Assembly: GCA_016706595.1 (NCBI GenBank) | Contig: JADJJH010000002.1 | Coordinates: 372,001 to 436,000, forward strand | Length of the DNA stretch: 64,000 bases | DNA from: Bacteroidota bacterium | GTDB lineage: Bacteria > Bacteroidota > Bacteroidia > Chitinophagales > Chitinophagaceae | Reading direction: 5' to 3' | Shown: piece by piece, positions 18,216 to 26,797 of the stretch | How the letters are laid out: each line of letters begins with the position of its first letter | How positions within the stretch are numbered: position 1 is the stretch's first letter | The notes under the pieces: generated by a model | Databases searched by the model: none | Told to the model about the DNA's origin: nothing | Seen by the model: only the letters and a program-made list of their open reading frames with translations | Position numbers and translations under genes: made by a program

Positions 18216-18935
18216 ATGCAATTAGAAATTTTATATGAAGATGACCATTATGTCATCATCAACAAACCCAGTGGATTGCTTTCGATACCCGATCGTCATA
18301 ATGCCGAAATACCATCTGCGGCTGCATGGCTAAGAAGTCGATACCCAGCTATTTTTATTTTACATCGACTAGATAAAGAAACCAGTGGTGTATTATGTTT
18401 TGCTAAAGATGAAGAAACCCATCGATACACTTCGCAATTATTTGAACATCGACAACTTAAGAAATACTATTCGGGTATTGTGTACGGCACCCTCACTCAT
18501 CCTGACGGAAGAATCGAAGATCCTATCATGGAACATCCTGTTATTAAAGGCAAGATGATTATCCATCATAAACAAGGCAAACCAAGCGCTACCGATTATA
18601 CTACTCTTGAATCATTTGGATTGTTTTCGTTTATGCGTTTTGATATTCATAGTGGGCGAACTCATCAAATTCGTATTCATATGCAAAATGCTGGTCACCC
18701 CATAGTATGTGACGCGTTATATGGCAAGCCCGATCCTGTATTTATCTCTTCATTGAAACATCGTTATAAAATTGGAAAGGATGAGGAGGAAAAACCAATG
18801 CTTAGCAGAATGGCTTTACATGCTTCACAAATTATTTTTACAGATGCTGAGGGTAAGTTAATTGATGTAAGCGCACCTTTACCAAAAGATATGGATGCTC
18901 TTTTGAAGCAATGCAGAAAGTGGTTAAAGAAATAA
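18216..18935 (+). CDS. RluA-family pseudouridine synthase
   Basis: Isomerises specific uridines in rRNA or tRNA. 239 residues, catalytic domain only, with no S4 domain. The catalytic Asp is D53 in HRLDKETSG; the family segments VINKPSGLLSIPD and SGRTHQIRIHMQNAGHPIVCD are both present. Lack of the S4 domain points to an RluA/TruC-like enzyme, but the exact target base cannot be told. Gaps to neighbours on either side are about 40 and 29 bases. Confidence 0.92.
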   Translation: MQLEILYEDDHYVIINKPSGLLSIPDRHNAEIPSAAAWLRSRYPAIFILHRLDKETSGVLCFAKDEETHRYTSQLFEHRQLKKYYSGIVYGTLTHPDGRIEDPIMEHPVIKGKMIIHHKQGKPSATDYTTLESFGLFSFMRFDIHSGRTHQIRIHMQNAGHPIVCDALYGKPDPVFISSLKHRYKIGKDEEEKPMLSRMALHASQIIFTDAEGKLIDVSAPLPKDMDALLKQCRKWLKK

Positions 18936-18964
18936 ATTTACTTATCTTCGGAAAAATTTCTTTT

Positions 18965-19639
18965 ATGAAGAAGATCATACTCCTAGCATTTATAATTTGC
19001 TTTCAACAAAGTGCTTTTGCACAGGCTTATCGAACCAAAAATAATTCAAAATCTACAGGCGACATAACTACCAGCGCTAAAAAGGAAAGGGGAAATCCAA
19101 ATCTTGGTAAAAATATATTTGCTTTTTCACCCATACAAATTTTGTTAACCCATGTCGATCAAACGTCACCTGATTTAGCAATTAACGCCTCGTACGAGCG
19201 AATTTTTGATAATCAATTATTTAGTTTTCGATTACCGGTCTGCGTATCACTTTTAAATAACTACTACTACTTTTTGCCCACGCTAAAAATCTATCCGTTT
19301 AAACAAGGTATGGTGAAGTATGCTGTCGGTCCGCAATTATTATATGCTTTTGGTACTTTAGATGATGAGCGAACTATTTATAATCCTAATGTGGGTTATA
19401 TTTTAGATAGCACTTCTTATGATCGAAAGCAATTTGGATTTTTAATAAATAATAGCTTAAATATTACGATGGCAAAATCGTTATACTTTGGTATTGATGC
19501 CAGCTTAGGGATTATTTATTATGATAATCTTCCAAATAATTATTATCAAAATTATTACAACGTATCTCCTTTGAGTGGTGGGAATTCTGGTATTAGTCCG
19601 GCATTTCAATTTCACTTTAACGCCGGATATCGTTTTTAG
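18965..19639 (+). CDS. Outer-membrane beta-barrel-like protein of unknown function
   Basis: 224 residues from ATG 18965 (MKKIILLAFIICFQQSAFAQ signal peptide); a longer frame overlapping the pseudouridine synthase is unlikely. The mature region has alternating strands, many Tyr/Asn, and ends in a short FNAGYRF with a terminal Phe, as in small outer-membrane barrels. No specific family recognised. A TATCTTCG box at 18943-18950 lies 14 bases before the ATG and inside the sparse gap after the previous stop. Confidence 0.65.
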   Translation: MKKIILLAFIICFQQSAFAQAYRTKNNSKSTGDITTSAKKERGNPNLGKNIFAFSPIQILLTHVDQTSPDLAINASYERIFDNQLFSFRLPVCVSLLNNYYYFLPTLKIYPFKQGMVKYAVGPQLLYAFGTLDDERTIYNPNVGYILDSTSYDRKQFGFLINNSLNITMAKSLYFGIDASLGIIYYDNLPNNYYQNYYNVSPLSGGNSGISPAFQFHFNAGYRF

Positions 19640-19676
19640 TTTTTATAAAGCAACTTCTTGAAGATTCGTAATATCC

Positions 19677-21314
19677 ATGATAACTTTATTTCATAACTAT
19701 GTTGATTTGCATCAACGTAAAATTTATCCTGCCGAAATTCAGTATGATAAGGACAAAATTATTTCGATTAAAGAAACTAAACAGCCTTGTAATCATTTTA
19801 TACTTCCAGGTTTTGTAGATGCCCATATTCATATCGAAAGTTCGATGCTAGTGCCATCTGAGTTTGCACGTTTGGCTGTACGACATGGAACTGTGGCAAC
19901 CGTAAGTGATCCACATGAAATTGCCAATGTTTGTGGCATAGAAGGTGTAAACTTCATGATTAACAATGCCAAGAAAGTACCTTTTAAATTTCATTTTGGC
20001 GCACCCTCATGTGTACCCGCAACTGCCTTTGAAACATCAGGTGCCATTATAAACAGCGATGATATTAATGACTTGATGGCAAGAGAGGACATTTATTTTC
20101 TTTCAGAAATGATGAATTATCCCGGTGTATTATTTCAGGATGAAGAAGTGATGAGGAAAATTGACTTCGCAAAAGCACATGGAAAACCTGTGGATGGACA
20201 TGCGCCTGGATTGCGGGGCGAACAAGCGAAAAAATATATTGATGCCGGTATAAGTACCGACCACGAATGTTTTACTAAAGAAGAAGCGCTGGACAAATTA
20301 AAGTGTGGCATGAAAATTTTAATTCGTGAAGGAAGTGCGGCTAAAAATTTTGAAGCATTAATTGATTTATTACCCGATTACGAGAATGAAATGATGTTTT
20401 GTTGCGATGATAAACATCCTGATGAATTACTCTTGCATCATATCAATCAGCATGTAAAACGGGCTATAGCGAAAGGGATTGATGTGTTTACCGTTTTACA
20501 AGCCGCATGTATCAATCCGGTTTTGCATTATAAACTTCCGGTGGGTTTATTACAAGTTCATGATGCTGCTGATTTTATTGTGGTTAATAATTTACAAGAG
20601 TTTGAAATTTTACAAACTGTTATTGATGGAATCACCGTATTCGATAATAACATCTGTCATATCCATTCTGTTCACGAAGAACCTATCAATCATTTTCAGT
20701 GTAGCGAAAAATCATTGACGGATTTTGTAATTCCCGCTGCAGAAAAATCTCACCTCATACGAGTCATTGAAGCATTAGAAGGGCAACTCATTACACGCAC
20801 ACAAATTATTCAGGCTAAAATTGAAAATCAAGAACTTGTTTCAGATATTGAGCAAGATGTATTAAAATTAGTGGTTGTCAATCGATATAGCGATGCAGTG
20901 GTTGCCAAAGCTTTTATTAAAAATTTTGGTTTCACAAGAGGTGCTATCGCTAGTACGGTTGCCCATGATAGTCATAATATAATTTGTGTGGGCGTTACCG
21001 ACCAAGATATACAACGAGCCGTGAATGCTTTAGTACTATGCAAAGGCGGAATTTCGGTGATAGACGAAGAAGCTGAGTTAGTAATGCCATTATCTGTTGC
21101 AGGATTAATGAGTCATCATAAAGCAGAGGAGATTGCGGCACAGTATGCCGAAGCCAATACCAAGGCAAAGGCATTAGGCAGTAAATTAGCAGCACCATTT
21201 ATGACTCTTTCGTTTATGGCATTATTGGTAATTCCGCAATTAAAGCTTAGCGACAAAGGACTTTTCGATGGCGAAAAATTTGAATTTATTGACTTATTTT
21301 GCAATCCATCATGA
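19677..21314 (+). CDS. ade: Adenine deaminase
   Basis: Amidohydrolase converting adenine to hypoxanthine plus ammonia for purine salvage. The 545 residues include the metal-binding HIHIES (H50, H52, E54), then SDPHEIANVCG, the GHAPGL strand and the adenine-deaminase C-terminal domain (TVAHDSHNIICVG, MPLSVAGLMS). Length matches the family. Its stop overlaps the ATG of the frameshifted PD40 gene (ATGA), suggesting translational coupling. Confidence 0.96.
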   Translation: MITLFHNYVDLHQRKIYPAEIQYDKDKIISIKETKQPCNHFILPGFVDAHIHIESSMLVPSEFARLAVRHGTVATVSDPHEIANVCGIEGVNFMINNAKKVPFKFHFGAPSCVPATAFETSGAIINSDDINDLMAREDIYFLSEMMNYPGVLFQDEEVMRKIDFAKAHGKPVDGHAPGLRGEQAKKYIDAGISTDHECFTKEEALDKLKCGMKILIREGSAAKNFEALIDLLPDYENEMMFCCDDKHPDELLLHHINQHVKRAIAKGIDVFTVLQAACINPVLHYKLPVGLLQVHDAADFIVVNNLQEFEILQTVIDGITVFDNNICHIHSVHEEPINHFQCSEKSLTDFVIPAAEKSHLIRVIEALEGQLITRTQIIQAKIENQELVSDIEQDVLKLVVVNRYSDAVVAKAFIKNFGFTRGAIASTVAHDSHNIICVGVTDQDIQRAVNALVLCKGGISVIDEEAELVMPLSVAGLMSHHKAEEIAAQYAEANTKAKALGSKLAAPFMTLSFMALLVIPQLKLSDKGLFDGEKFEFIDLFCNPS

Positions 21315-22227
21315 AACAAATATTTCTGATTCTTGCTTGCTTCATTTCATTCATGGCAAAATCGCAATTGCCTGAAACCAATATTTATTTGTTGGATATT
21401 GAACGAGATTACAAAGGAATTCACTTTGGTTCCCTCGCATGATTTCGAAAGGCAACGGATATAATAATCAACCGTATTTTACACCGGATGAAAAGTATAT
21501 TTTGTATTCGGCTTCGGTGGATACATTGAATACAGAAATCTTTAGATATGATTTAAAAAAGAAGAAGAGCAAACGAATTACACGTACAGCCGAGCAAGAA
21601 TTTTCACCACGATATACTGCCGATGATGAAAATTTATCGTGTGTGAGAGTTGAGAAAGATAGAACCACTCAGCATTTTGTTAGCCTACATATGAAAGGAA
21701 AGAAGCCACATGTTATACAGCCTGAGCGTAAATTAATTGGCTATTACGAATGGTTGAATGTGAATGAGTATCTTGCTTTTGATTTACCCGAACCATTTTA
21801 CTTAACCCGGCATCATTTGGTAAATGGCAAATCAGATACTCTGGCTCAAAATATTGGCAGAACTTTCTATTTTCTTCGTACCAAGAACAAGGTTGTATAT
21901 CTTGATAAATCAGACTCTTTGCATTGGGTGATACGAACTATAGCACCTGAAAATTTGCGACGATCACGAAAAAAGGCAAATCTCGAAAACCCAGTGCTGA
22001 GCGATGTATTTGAAGGAGAAGAAGATTTTTGTTTTTTGCGTGATGGAAGCATCTTAATGGGACATGAAGGTGTATTATACTACAAAAAAAATCCGTTTAC
22101 CCATCCTGAATCAAAATGGGAAAAGATGTTGGATCTAAAAAGTTATGGGATAGAAAAGTTTACAAGAATTGCCATCTCGCCCGATAATAGTAAATTGGCT
22201 TTAGTGGCTACGCGAAAAAATAAGTAA
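21311..22227 (+). pseudogene. PD40/TolB-like propeller protein, frameshifted
   Basis: A signal peptide is encoded from ATG 21311 (MKQIFLILACFISFMAKSQ), continuing NIYLLDIERDYKGIHFGS and then hitting TGA at 21440-21442. The rest of the gene is in the +2 frame: MISKGNGYNNQPYFTPDEKYILYSA and onward to 22227, with PD40-type YFTPDEKYILY and ISPDNSKLALV blades. Inserting one C in the TCCCTCGC stretch (21431-21438) joins the frames as FGSPRMISKG. So either the gene is a recent pseudogene or the base was lost in sequencing. Downstream part alone (from 21439) lacks a signal peptide. Coupled to ade. Confidence 0.8.
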
Positions 22228-22237
22228 AAATCAATTG

Positions 22238-22963
22238 TCAATCTGAAATCAAATCTACCTGAAACACATCTTCAAAATGATGCTTAATTTTTGATTCCAC
22301 TTCAGTTATATCAATTTCCTTACCTAATTCTTTTTGCATACTGGTAACCTGCTTATTTTGTATGCCGCAAGGAATTATCATGTTGAAGTAATTGAGATCT
22401 GTATTTACATTTAAGGCAAAGCCATGCATGGTAATCCAACGACTGGTGCGAACACCCATGGCACATATTTTACGAGCCTTATGTGGAAACTGAGTATCTA
22501 GCCATACACCGGTTTCGCCTTCACTTCTTTCACTTTCAATTCCATAGTCACGAAGCGTTCGAATAATAATTTCTTCGAGATTACGCATATACAAAACGAT
22601 ATCGGGTTTCAAACTTTCTAAATCAAGAATTGGATAACCCACAATTTGTCCGGGCCCATGATAGGTAATATCGCCACCTCTATTTGTTTTATAAAATTCT
22701 ATGCCTTGTTGTTGCAGGTAAGTATTATTGACTAGAAGGTTTTCCATGGCCCCACTTTTACCCAATGTAAATACAGGATGGTGCTCGCAAAGTAAAAAAT
22801 AATTTGAGGTTTCAACTGCAGGTACCCCATCGCCTAACAATTCATGATCGCGGTTGCTTTTCTTAATGTCTAAATTCTTTTGTAACAATGATTCTTGATA
22901 ATCCCAAGCATCTTTATAGGCGATTCGATGCAAATGCTTAGTGCTTACCTGTAGTTTGTTCAT
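22238..22963 (-). CDS. lipB: Octanoyltransferase LipB
   Basis: Transfers octanoyl from acyl carrier protein to lipoyl domains, the first step of lipoate biosynthesis. From ATG 22963 it has 241 residues. Catalytic residues are seen as C199 in IIPCGI and K165 in RKICAMGVR; RGGDITYHGPGQ (95-106) is the family signature. An upstream in-frame ATG at 23008 would add 15 residues unlike the family. The box TATCTTTG at 22968-22975 (minus strand) lies four bases from the ATG, supporting the shorter start. It converges with the PD40 gene. Confidence 0.95.
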   Translation of the reverse strand: MNKLQVSTKHLHRIAYKDAWDYQESLLQKNLDIKKSNRDHELLGDGVPAVETSNYFLLCEHHPVFTLGKSGAMENLLVNNTYLQQQGIEFYKTNRGGDITYHGPGQIVGYPILDLESLKPDIVLYMRNLEEIIIRTLRDYGIESERSEGETGVWLDTQFPHKARKICAMGVRTSRWITMHGFALNVNTDLNYFNMIIPCGIQNKQVTSMQKELGKEIDITEVESKIKHHFEDVFQVDLISD

Positions 22964-22967
22964 CGAA

Positions 22968-22975
22968 CAAAGATA
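22968..22975 (-). promoter_or_regulatory. -7-like box TATCTTTG before lipB
   Basis: On the minus strand this reads TATCTTTG, then TTCG and the lipB ATG. With that geometry transcription would start at or near the first codon. No strong -33 TTTG partner at 19 bases. Confidence 0.35.
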
Positions 22976-23096
22976 AACAAGACTTGCAAATAGAAATGAG
23001 CCCATCAAACGTTAATGAAATTAAAAAATAAAAAAACGCTGTGGAATTTTAGAATTGTATACATCAAGCCTGCATTCACAATTAAAATTTAATATC

Positions 23097-24506
23097 ATGA
23101 AACCACTAAAAATTTTTACCCTGCTTACAATTGCAGGTTTTGCAGGCATCCTAACGCTTTCATCCTTTTATACATCTTGCGATGAAAGTAATAGCAACCC
23201 AAATGAACTCCTTGACGCCGAAGGGAAACAATCTCAAAAATTAGGCGGGTTACGGTATTCGGCAGCCTTCGAAAATGATTATTACACCCGAAATTCCCGA
23301 CAGGGCTTCTATTATGCCGAAGTAAAAACAGAGAATGTTAATCGAAATAATGAACAACATGTACCACTCAACCTCTCGGTTGTGATAGATAGAAGTGGAT
23401 CAATGTCGGGCGAAAAAATACGAAATGTAAAACAAGCTGCTAAGTATTTAGTTGATCAATTAAGCAGTGAAGATTATTTATCTATTGTAATTTATGATAG
23501 TAAAGTTGACGTTTTACATTATGCTGCGCCAGTTAGCAATAAACAACTTTTAAAAAATAAAATTGATGAAATATACGATCGAGGTGGTACTAATTTAATG
23601 GGCGGTGCCAATGAAGGATACGCTCAAGTAAAGCGCAACTATCGTTCAAGATATATTAATCGTGTTTTACTTTTAAGTGATGGATTAGCTAATGAAGGGA
23701 TCACCGATCCGAATCAAATTAGAAATATTGTAAGAAGCAAAAACATGGATGATGGAATTTCCATTTCAACCTTTGGCGTTGGACGAGATTATAACGAAGA
23801 CCTAATGACAGCCATGGCAGAAAATGGAACCGGTAATTATTATTTTATTGATAATTCGGCCGACATTTCATCGATCTTCAGTAAAGAACTTAATGGTTTA
23901 CATGATGTAGTTGCGCAAAATGCTGTGCTTAAAATTACCATTCCTGAATTTGTGAATATCGAAAAAGTGTACGGACATACTTATAGTCAAGCAGGGCGTG
24001 TATTAACTGTTCAATTTCATGATGTATTTTCAGAAGAAACCAGAGGAATCTTAATTAAGTATCGTGTACAAAATGGAAATAATACCCCTGTTCGTTTTAA
24101 TTCATCATTGAGTTATGAAAATGATGACACTTATGGTAAACGAACTATTGCTTTAGCTAATAAAAGTGAATTTACAAATGATGAATCATTATATAATCGC
24201 CACATGAATGAATGGGTAAGTACGCAAGTAGCTTTATATGAATCGAATGAAATTTTAGAATCGGCTATGAAAGAAGTTGACAAAGGGAATTACGAAGAAG
24301 CTCGAAAAATTGTCAAGAAGAATGAAGATTATATTAAATCGAAACCAGCTACCATTCAACAATCACGTGAAGTTAAAGACGCTGAAAGTGTAAATGCATC
24401 GTATGATTCAAAGATTTCAAATATTGAAAGTTTGAGTACCGAGGACGTGAAGTTTTTACAGAAAGAAAGCAAAAGCTCAAACTATAAAGTGCGAAATAAA
24501 AAGTAG
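23097..24506 (+). CDS. von Willebrand factor A domain protein, exported
   Basis: 469 residues from ATG 23097 (an upstream in-frame ATG adds 14 residues). The N-terminus is a membrane/signal segment ending near C28 (FYTSCDE), a weak lipobox. The VWA domain has a complete MIDAS: D98-R-S100-G-S102, T165 in GGTNL and D195 in LSDGLAN. The C-terminal part (about 310-469) is helical and charged. VWA proteins bind ligands or partner proteins through Mg2+. No neighbouring MoxR ATPase or transporter is present, so the partner is unknown. It is followed by a palindromic repeat element. Confidence 0.85.
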   Translation: MKPLKIFTLLTIAGFAGILTLSSFYTSCDESNSNPNELLDAEGKQSQKLGGLRYSAAFENDYYTRNSRQGFYYAEVKTENVNRNNEQHVPLNLSVVIDRSGSMSGEKIRNVKQAAKYLVDQLSSEDYLSIVIYDSKVDVLHYAAPVSNKQLLKNKIDEIYDRGGTNLMGGANEGYAQVKRNYRSRYINRVLLLSDGLANEGITDPNQIRNIVRSKNMDDGISISTFGVGRDYNEDLMTAMAENGTGNYYFIDNSADISSIFSKELNGLHDVVAQNAVLKITIPEFVNIEKVYGHTYSQAGRVLTVQFHDVFSEETRGILIKYRVQNGNNTPVRFNSSLSYENDDTYGKRTIALANKSEFTNDESLYNRHMNEWVSTQVALYESNEILESAMKEVDKGNYEEARKIVKKNEDYIKSKPATIQQSREVKDAESVNASYDSKISNIESLSTEDVKFLQKESKSSNYKVRNKK

Positions 24507-24522
24507 TGGTTGCATGTTATGA

Positions 24523-24642
24523 GGGCATCTTTAAAAAATACACAGGCGAGGCTTTCAAATTTTCGAAGACTGCGTTTACTATAGTAAATAAAGGATTTTG
24601 AAAATTCGAATAACGAAGCATCAGGGGCTTTTAGAGATGCCC
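24523..24642. repeat. Palindromic repeat element, copy 1 (120 bp)
   Basis: Element bounded by GGGCATCTTTAAAAA on the left and its near inverse TTTTAGAGATGCCC on the right. Inside are CAGGCGAGGCTTTC, GCGTTTACTATAGTAAATAAAGG and ATTCGAATAACGAAGCATCAGGGG. The reverse complement of the 142-bp element at 40113-40254 has the same blocks in the same order. Both copies lie just after a plus-strand gene. No coding capacity: a MITE- or REP-like non-autonomous element is the simplest reading. Confidence 0.8.
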
Positions 24643-24652
24643 TTGATACATA

Positions 24653-24684
24653 AAACCTGCTGAGGAAACTTAGCAGGTTTTTTT
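24653..24684. terminator. Bidirectional intrinsic terminator between the VWA gene and prmC
   Basis: Stem AAACCTGCT (24653-24661) pairs with AGCAGGTTT (24672-24680), followed by four more T on the plus strand; on the minus strand a T-rich tract follows too. It overlaps the stop codon of prmC, so it can end transcripts from both convergent genes. Confidence 0.75.
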
Positions 24685-25518
24685 ACATTTCAACATACGC
24701 AAATTCCCATACATATCTTGTTTAAGTTCAGTTTGATAATCCGCTTGCTTAAAAAGATTTTCAGTTTCATGTGCGAACTGAACATTCAATTCAAAGAATA
24801 CATAGCCTCCAGGTTTCAAGTTTTGGTCAGCGAATTTCAGTATCGCTTTATAAAATTGCAAAGGATCGTCATTACTTACAAATAAGGCATTGTTTGGTTC
24901 ATGTTTAAGCACATTTGGTAGCATGTCTATGCTTTCTGATACTGTAATATAGGGCGGGTTACTTACAATCAAATCAAACTGAGATACGGTTTGGAACGCT
25001 CCTGATAAAATATCCATTTCACAAAATTCAATGTCACATTGATATAAAGCGGCATTCTCTTTGGCAACTTCTAAGGCAGCATTACTGATATCAATTGCAT
25101 GCATCATTAATGTAGGTGCCGAATGTTTACAAGCTATGGCTATACATCCGCTTCCGGTACCAATATCAATGATTTGTGCTGATAACAGATTTTCATCACG
25201 AATAGTTTTTAATAACCACAAAACCAGTTCGGCTGTTTCGGGACGTGGAATTAATACTGAGTTATTTACTTTCAATCTTAAATCCATAAACCATTCTTCT
25301 CCTAAAATATATTGAATGGGTATATGCTTTTTAAGTGATTCAATAAAAGGTGATAGTTGGGCCTCGTTGATGTCAAGTGAGCGATTAGTTTTAATTTCTA
25401 ATCTGCTAATACTGAAAAAAGATTCTACAACTCGTAAAAATATTTCATCTGCTTCATCTGCATCCAATACCTCATTGCATGCATGTTTAAAATACTTGGC
25501 AGCTTCTTGTAGTTTCAT
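24670..25518 (-). CDS. prmC: Peptide chain release factor N5-glutamine methyltransferase
   Basis: Methylates the GGQ glutamine of release factors RF1/RF2, needed for efficient termination. The 282 residues include an N-terminal helical domain (1-75), the SAM-binding IIDIGTGSGCIAIA (116-129) and the catalytic NPPY at 187-190. Length matches the family. The C-terminus (CKKTC) overlaps the terminator stem. Divergent from the propeller lipoprotein gene with a 48-base gap. Confidence 0.95.
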   Translation of the reverse strand: MKLQEAAKYFKHACNEVLDADEADEIFLRVVESFFSISRLEIKTNRSLDINEAQLSPFIESLKKHIPIQYILGEEWFMDLRLKVNNSVLIPRPETAELVLWLLKTIRDENLLSAQIIDIGTGSGCIAIACKHSAPTLMMHAIDISNAALEVAKENAALYQCDIEFCEMDILSGAFQTVSQFDLIVSNPPYITVSESIDMLPNVLKHEPNNALFVSNDDPLQFYKAILKFADQNLKPGGYVFFELNVQFAHETENLFKQADYQTELKQDMYGNLRMLKCKKTC

Positions 25519-25566
25519 TTCTGCAAATGAAATAAAAAAATACTAATTTCAATTTTTAATTCCTGT

Positions 25567-26655
25567 ATGAAATATTGTATCCATGTTATTTTACTAATCA
25601 TAGTAGCTTTCACAATGAATGCTTGTTTAAAAGGCCGAATTCCTGTAGAAACCATTATACCGGTTTCGCGAGTAGATTCTGTTTTTTTACAACATTTCAG
25701 ACAAACAAGCGGTGTCATTGCAGCTGAAGGCACCACTTCTTTACCGCTTTCAGATGGTAGAACTTTGTGGTTGTTTGGTAAAGCTCATCTCAACGATTAT
25801 AATTCGGTAAGTGGTATGATGGCATGCATGCCAAATGCAAACAATGCCGCTATGCTAAGTGATGTATCTATGAATATGAGTACATTAAATGTAGGCAATA
25901 ATGATTTTATTCCAAGCAATGAAACTGGTAAATGGTTTATACCCTTGCATGCTTATCAGTATAATGATACGGTTTATGTATTTGCAAAAAAACAAGGTGG
26001 CATTAGCTTAAACACAAGAACTTATATTGTAAAGTATCGCTTTCCTGATTTTCAATATCTGAAAGTAGACTCAATGTCGTTAAATCAAACGATGTATGGT
26101 TATACTTCATATGTTGATACCGGCAAAGGCTTTTGTTATGTGTATGGAATTTACCGACCGGATACTTTAGCCGATAATGCCTTGTATGTAGCTCGTTTTC
26201 CGATGAATGATATTCATAGTAAATGGCAGTATTATGCACATAACGATTGGGTAGATGTGGCTTCAGCAGCACAAATCATTGCCTATGTGCCTGGCGAAAA
26301 TTTTTCGGTGCGCAAAATTAAATCGCGTTACGTTTTACTAACGCAAGCTTATGGCAAGGCGTGTAATAAGGGAACCGAAATTTATGCTCAATCGGGTGCA
26401 AATCCATGGGGCGATTTTTTGAACTATCATCTTATTCATACCATAGGCGATAGTTTAGGAGTGGTTACACCGGTATGCTATGGTGTTACCTTACACCCAC
26501 AATATTTAAATTCAGATAATGAAGTATTAATCACCTATTCAATCAATGGATATGGAACATGCATACCCACTTGTACTTCGGGATATGACAACCCTGATTA
26601 TTATAGAATCAGAACCTTACGAGTTGGATTGAAAAAGATTGATGTAGCGTTTTAG
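25567..26655 (+). CDS. Propeller-like lipoprotein (DUF4185/DUF5005-like)
   Basis: 362 residues with signal peptide and lipobox (TMNAC, Cys about 20). The sequence has repeated aromatic strands and turn motifs (GRTLWLFGKAHLNDY, GKWFIPLHAYQYNDTVYVFAKK, FCYVYGIYRPDT, IYAQSGANPWGDF) reminiscent of five-bladed glycoside-hydrolase-like propellers called DUF4185/DUF5005. It probably sits on the outer membrane and may bind or process a glycan; this is inference. The CIPTC pair near the C-terminus may form a disulfide. The assignment is tentative. Confidence 0.6.
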   Translation: MKYCIHVILLIIVAFTMNACLKGRIPVETIIPVSRVDSVFLQHFRQTSGVIAAEGTTSLPLSDGRTLWLFGKAHLNDYNSVSGMMACMPNANNAAMLSDVSMNMSTLNVGNNDFIPSNETGKWFIPLHAYQYNDTVYVFAKKQGGISLNTRTYIVKYRFPDFQYLKVDSMSLNQTMYGYTSYVDTGKGFCYVYGIYRPDTLADNALYVARFPMNDIHSKWQYYAHNDWVDVASAAQIIAYVPGENFSVRKIKSRYVLLTQAYGKACNKGTEIYAQSGANPWGDFLNYHLIHTIGDSLGVVTPVCYGVTLHPQYLNSDNEVLITYSINGYGTCIPTCTSGYDNPDYYRIRTLRVGLKKIDVAF

Positions 26656-26744
26656 CGCTAGGTATTGACTAAATCAATATGATAAACTATTATCAAATAT
26701 GGCTAATCTACGCTCCCTACATCCTTAGCAGGTAATTTTTACAT

Positions 26745-26797
26745 TGCCTACTGCTTACTCACTACTGCCTACTTTTCCCCTCACTACTATCTACTAA
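26745..26797. repeat. CTACTGCCTAC-type low-complexity repeat at the 3' end of the epimerase gene
   Basis: Degenerate tandem units of about 10-14 bases (TGCCTACTGCTTACTC, ACTACTGCCTACTTTT, ACTACTATCTACT) cross the stop codon of the dipeptide epimerase and encode its last ten or so residues. Similar simple repeats occur between genes in many Bacteroidota. Confidence 0.6.
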
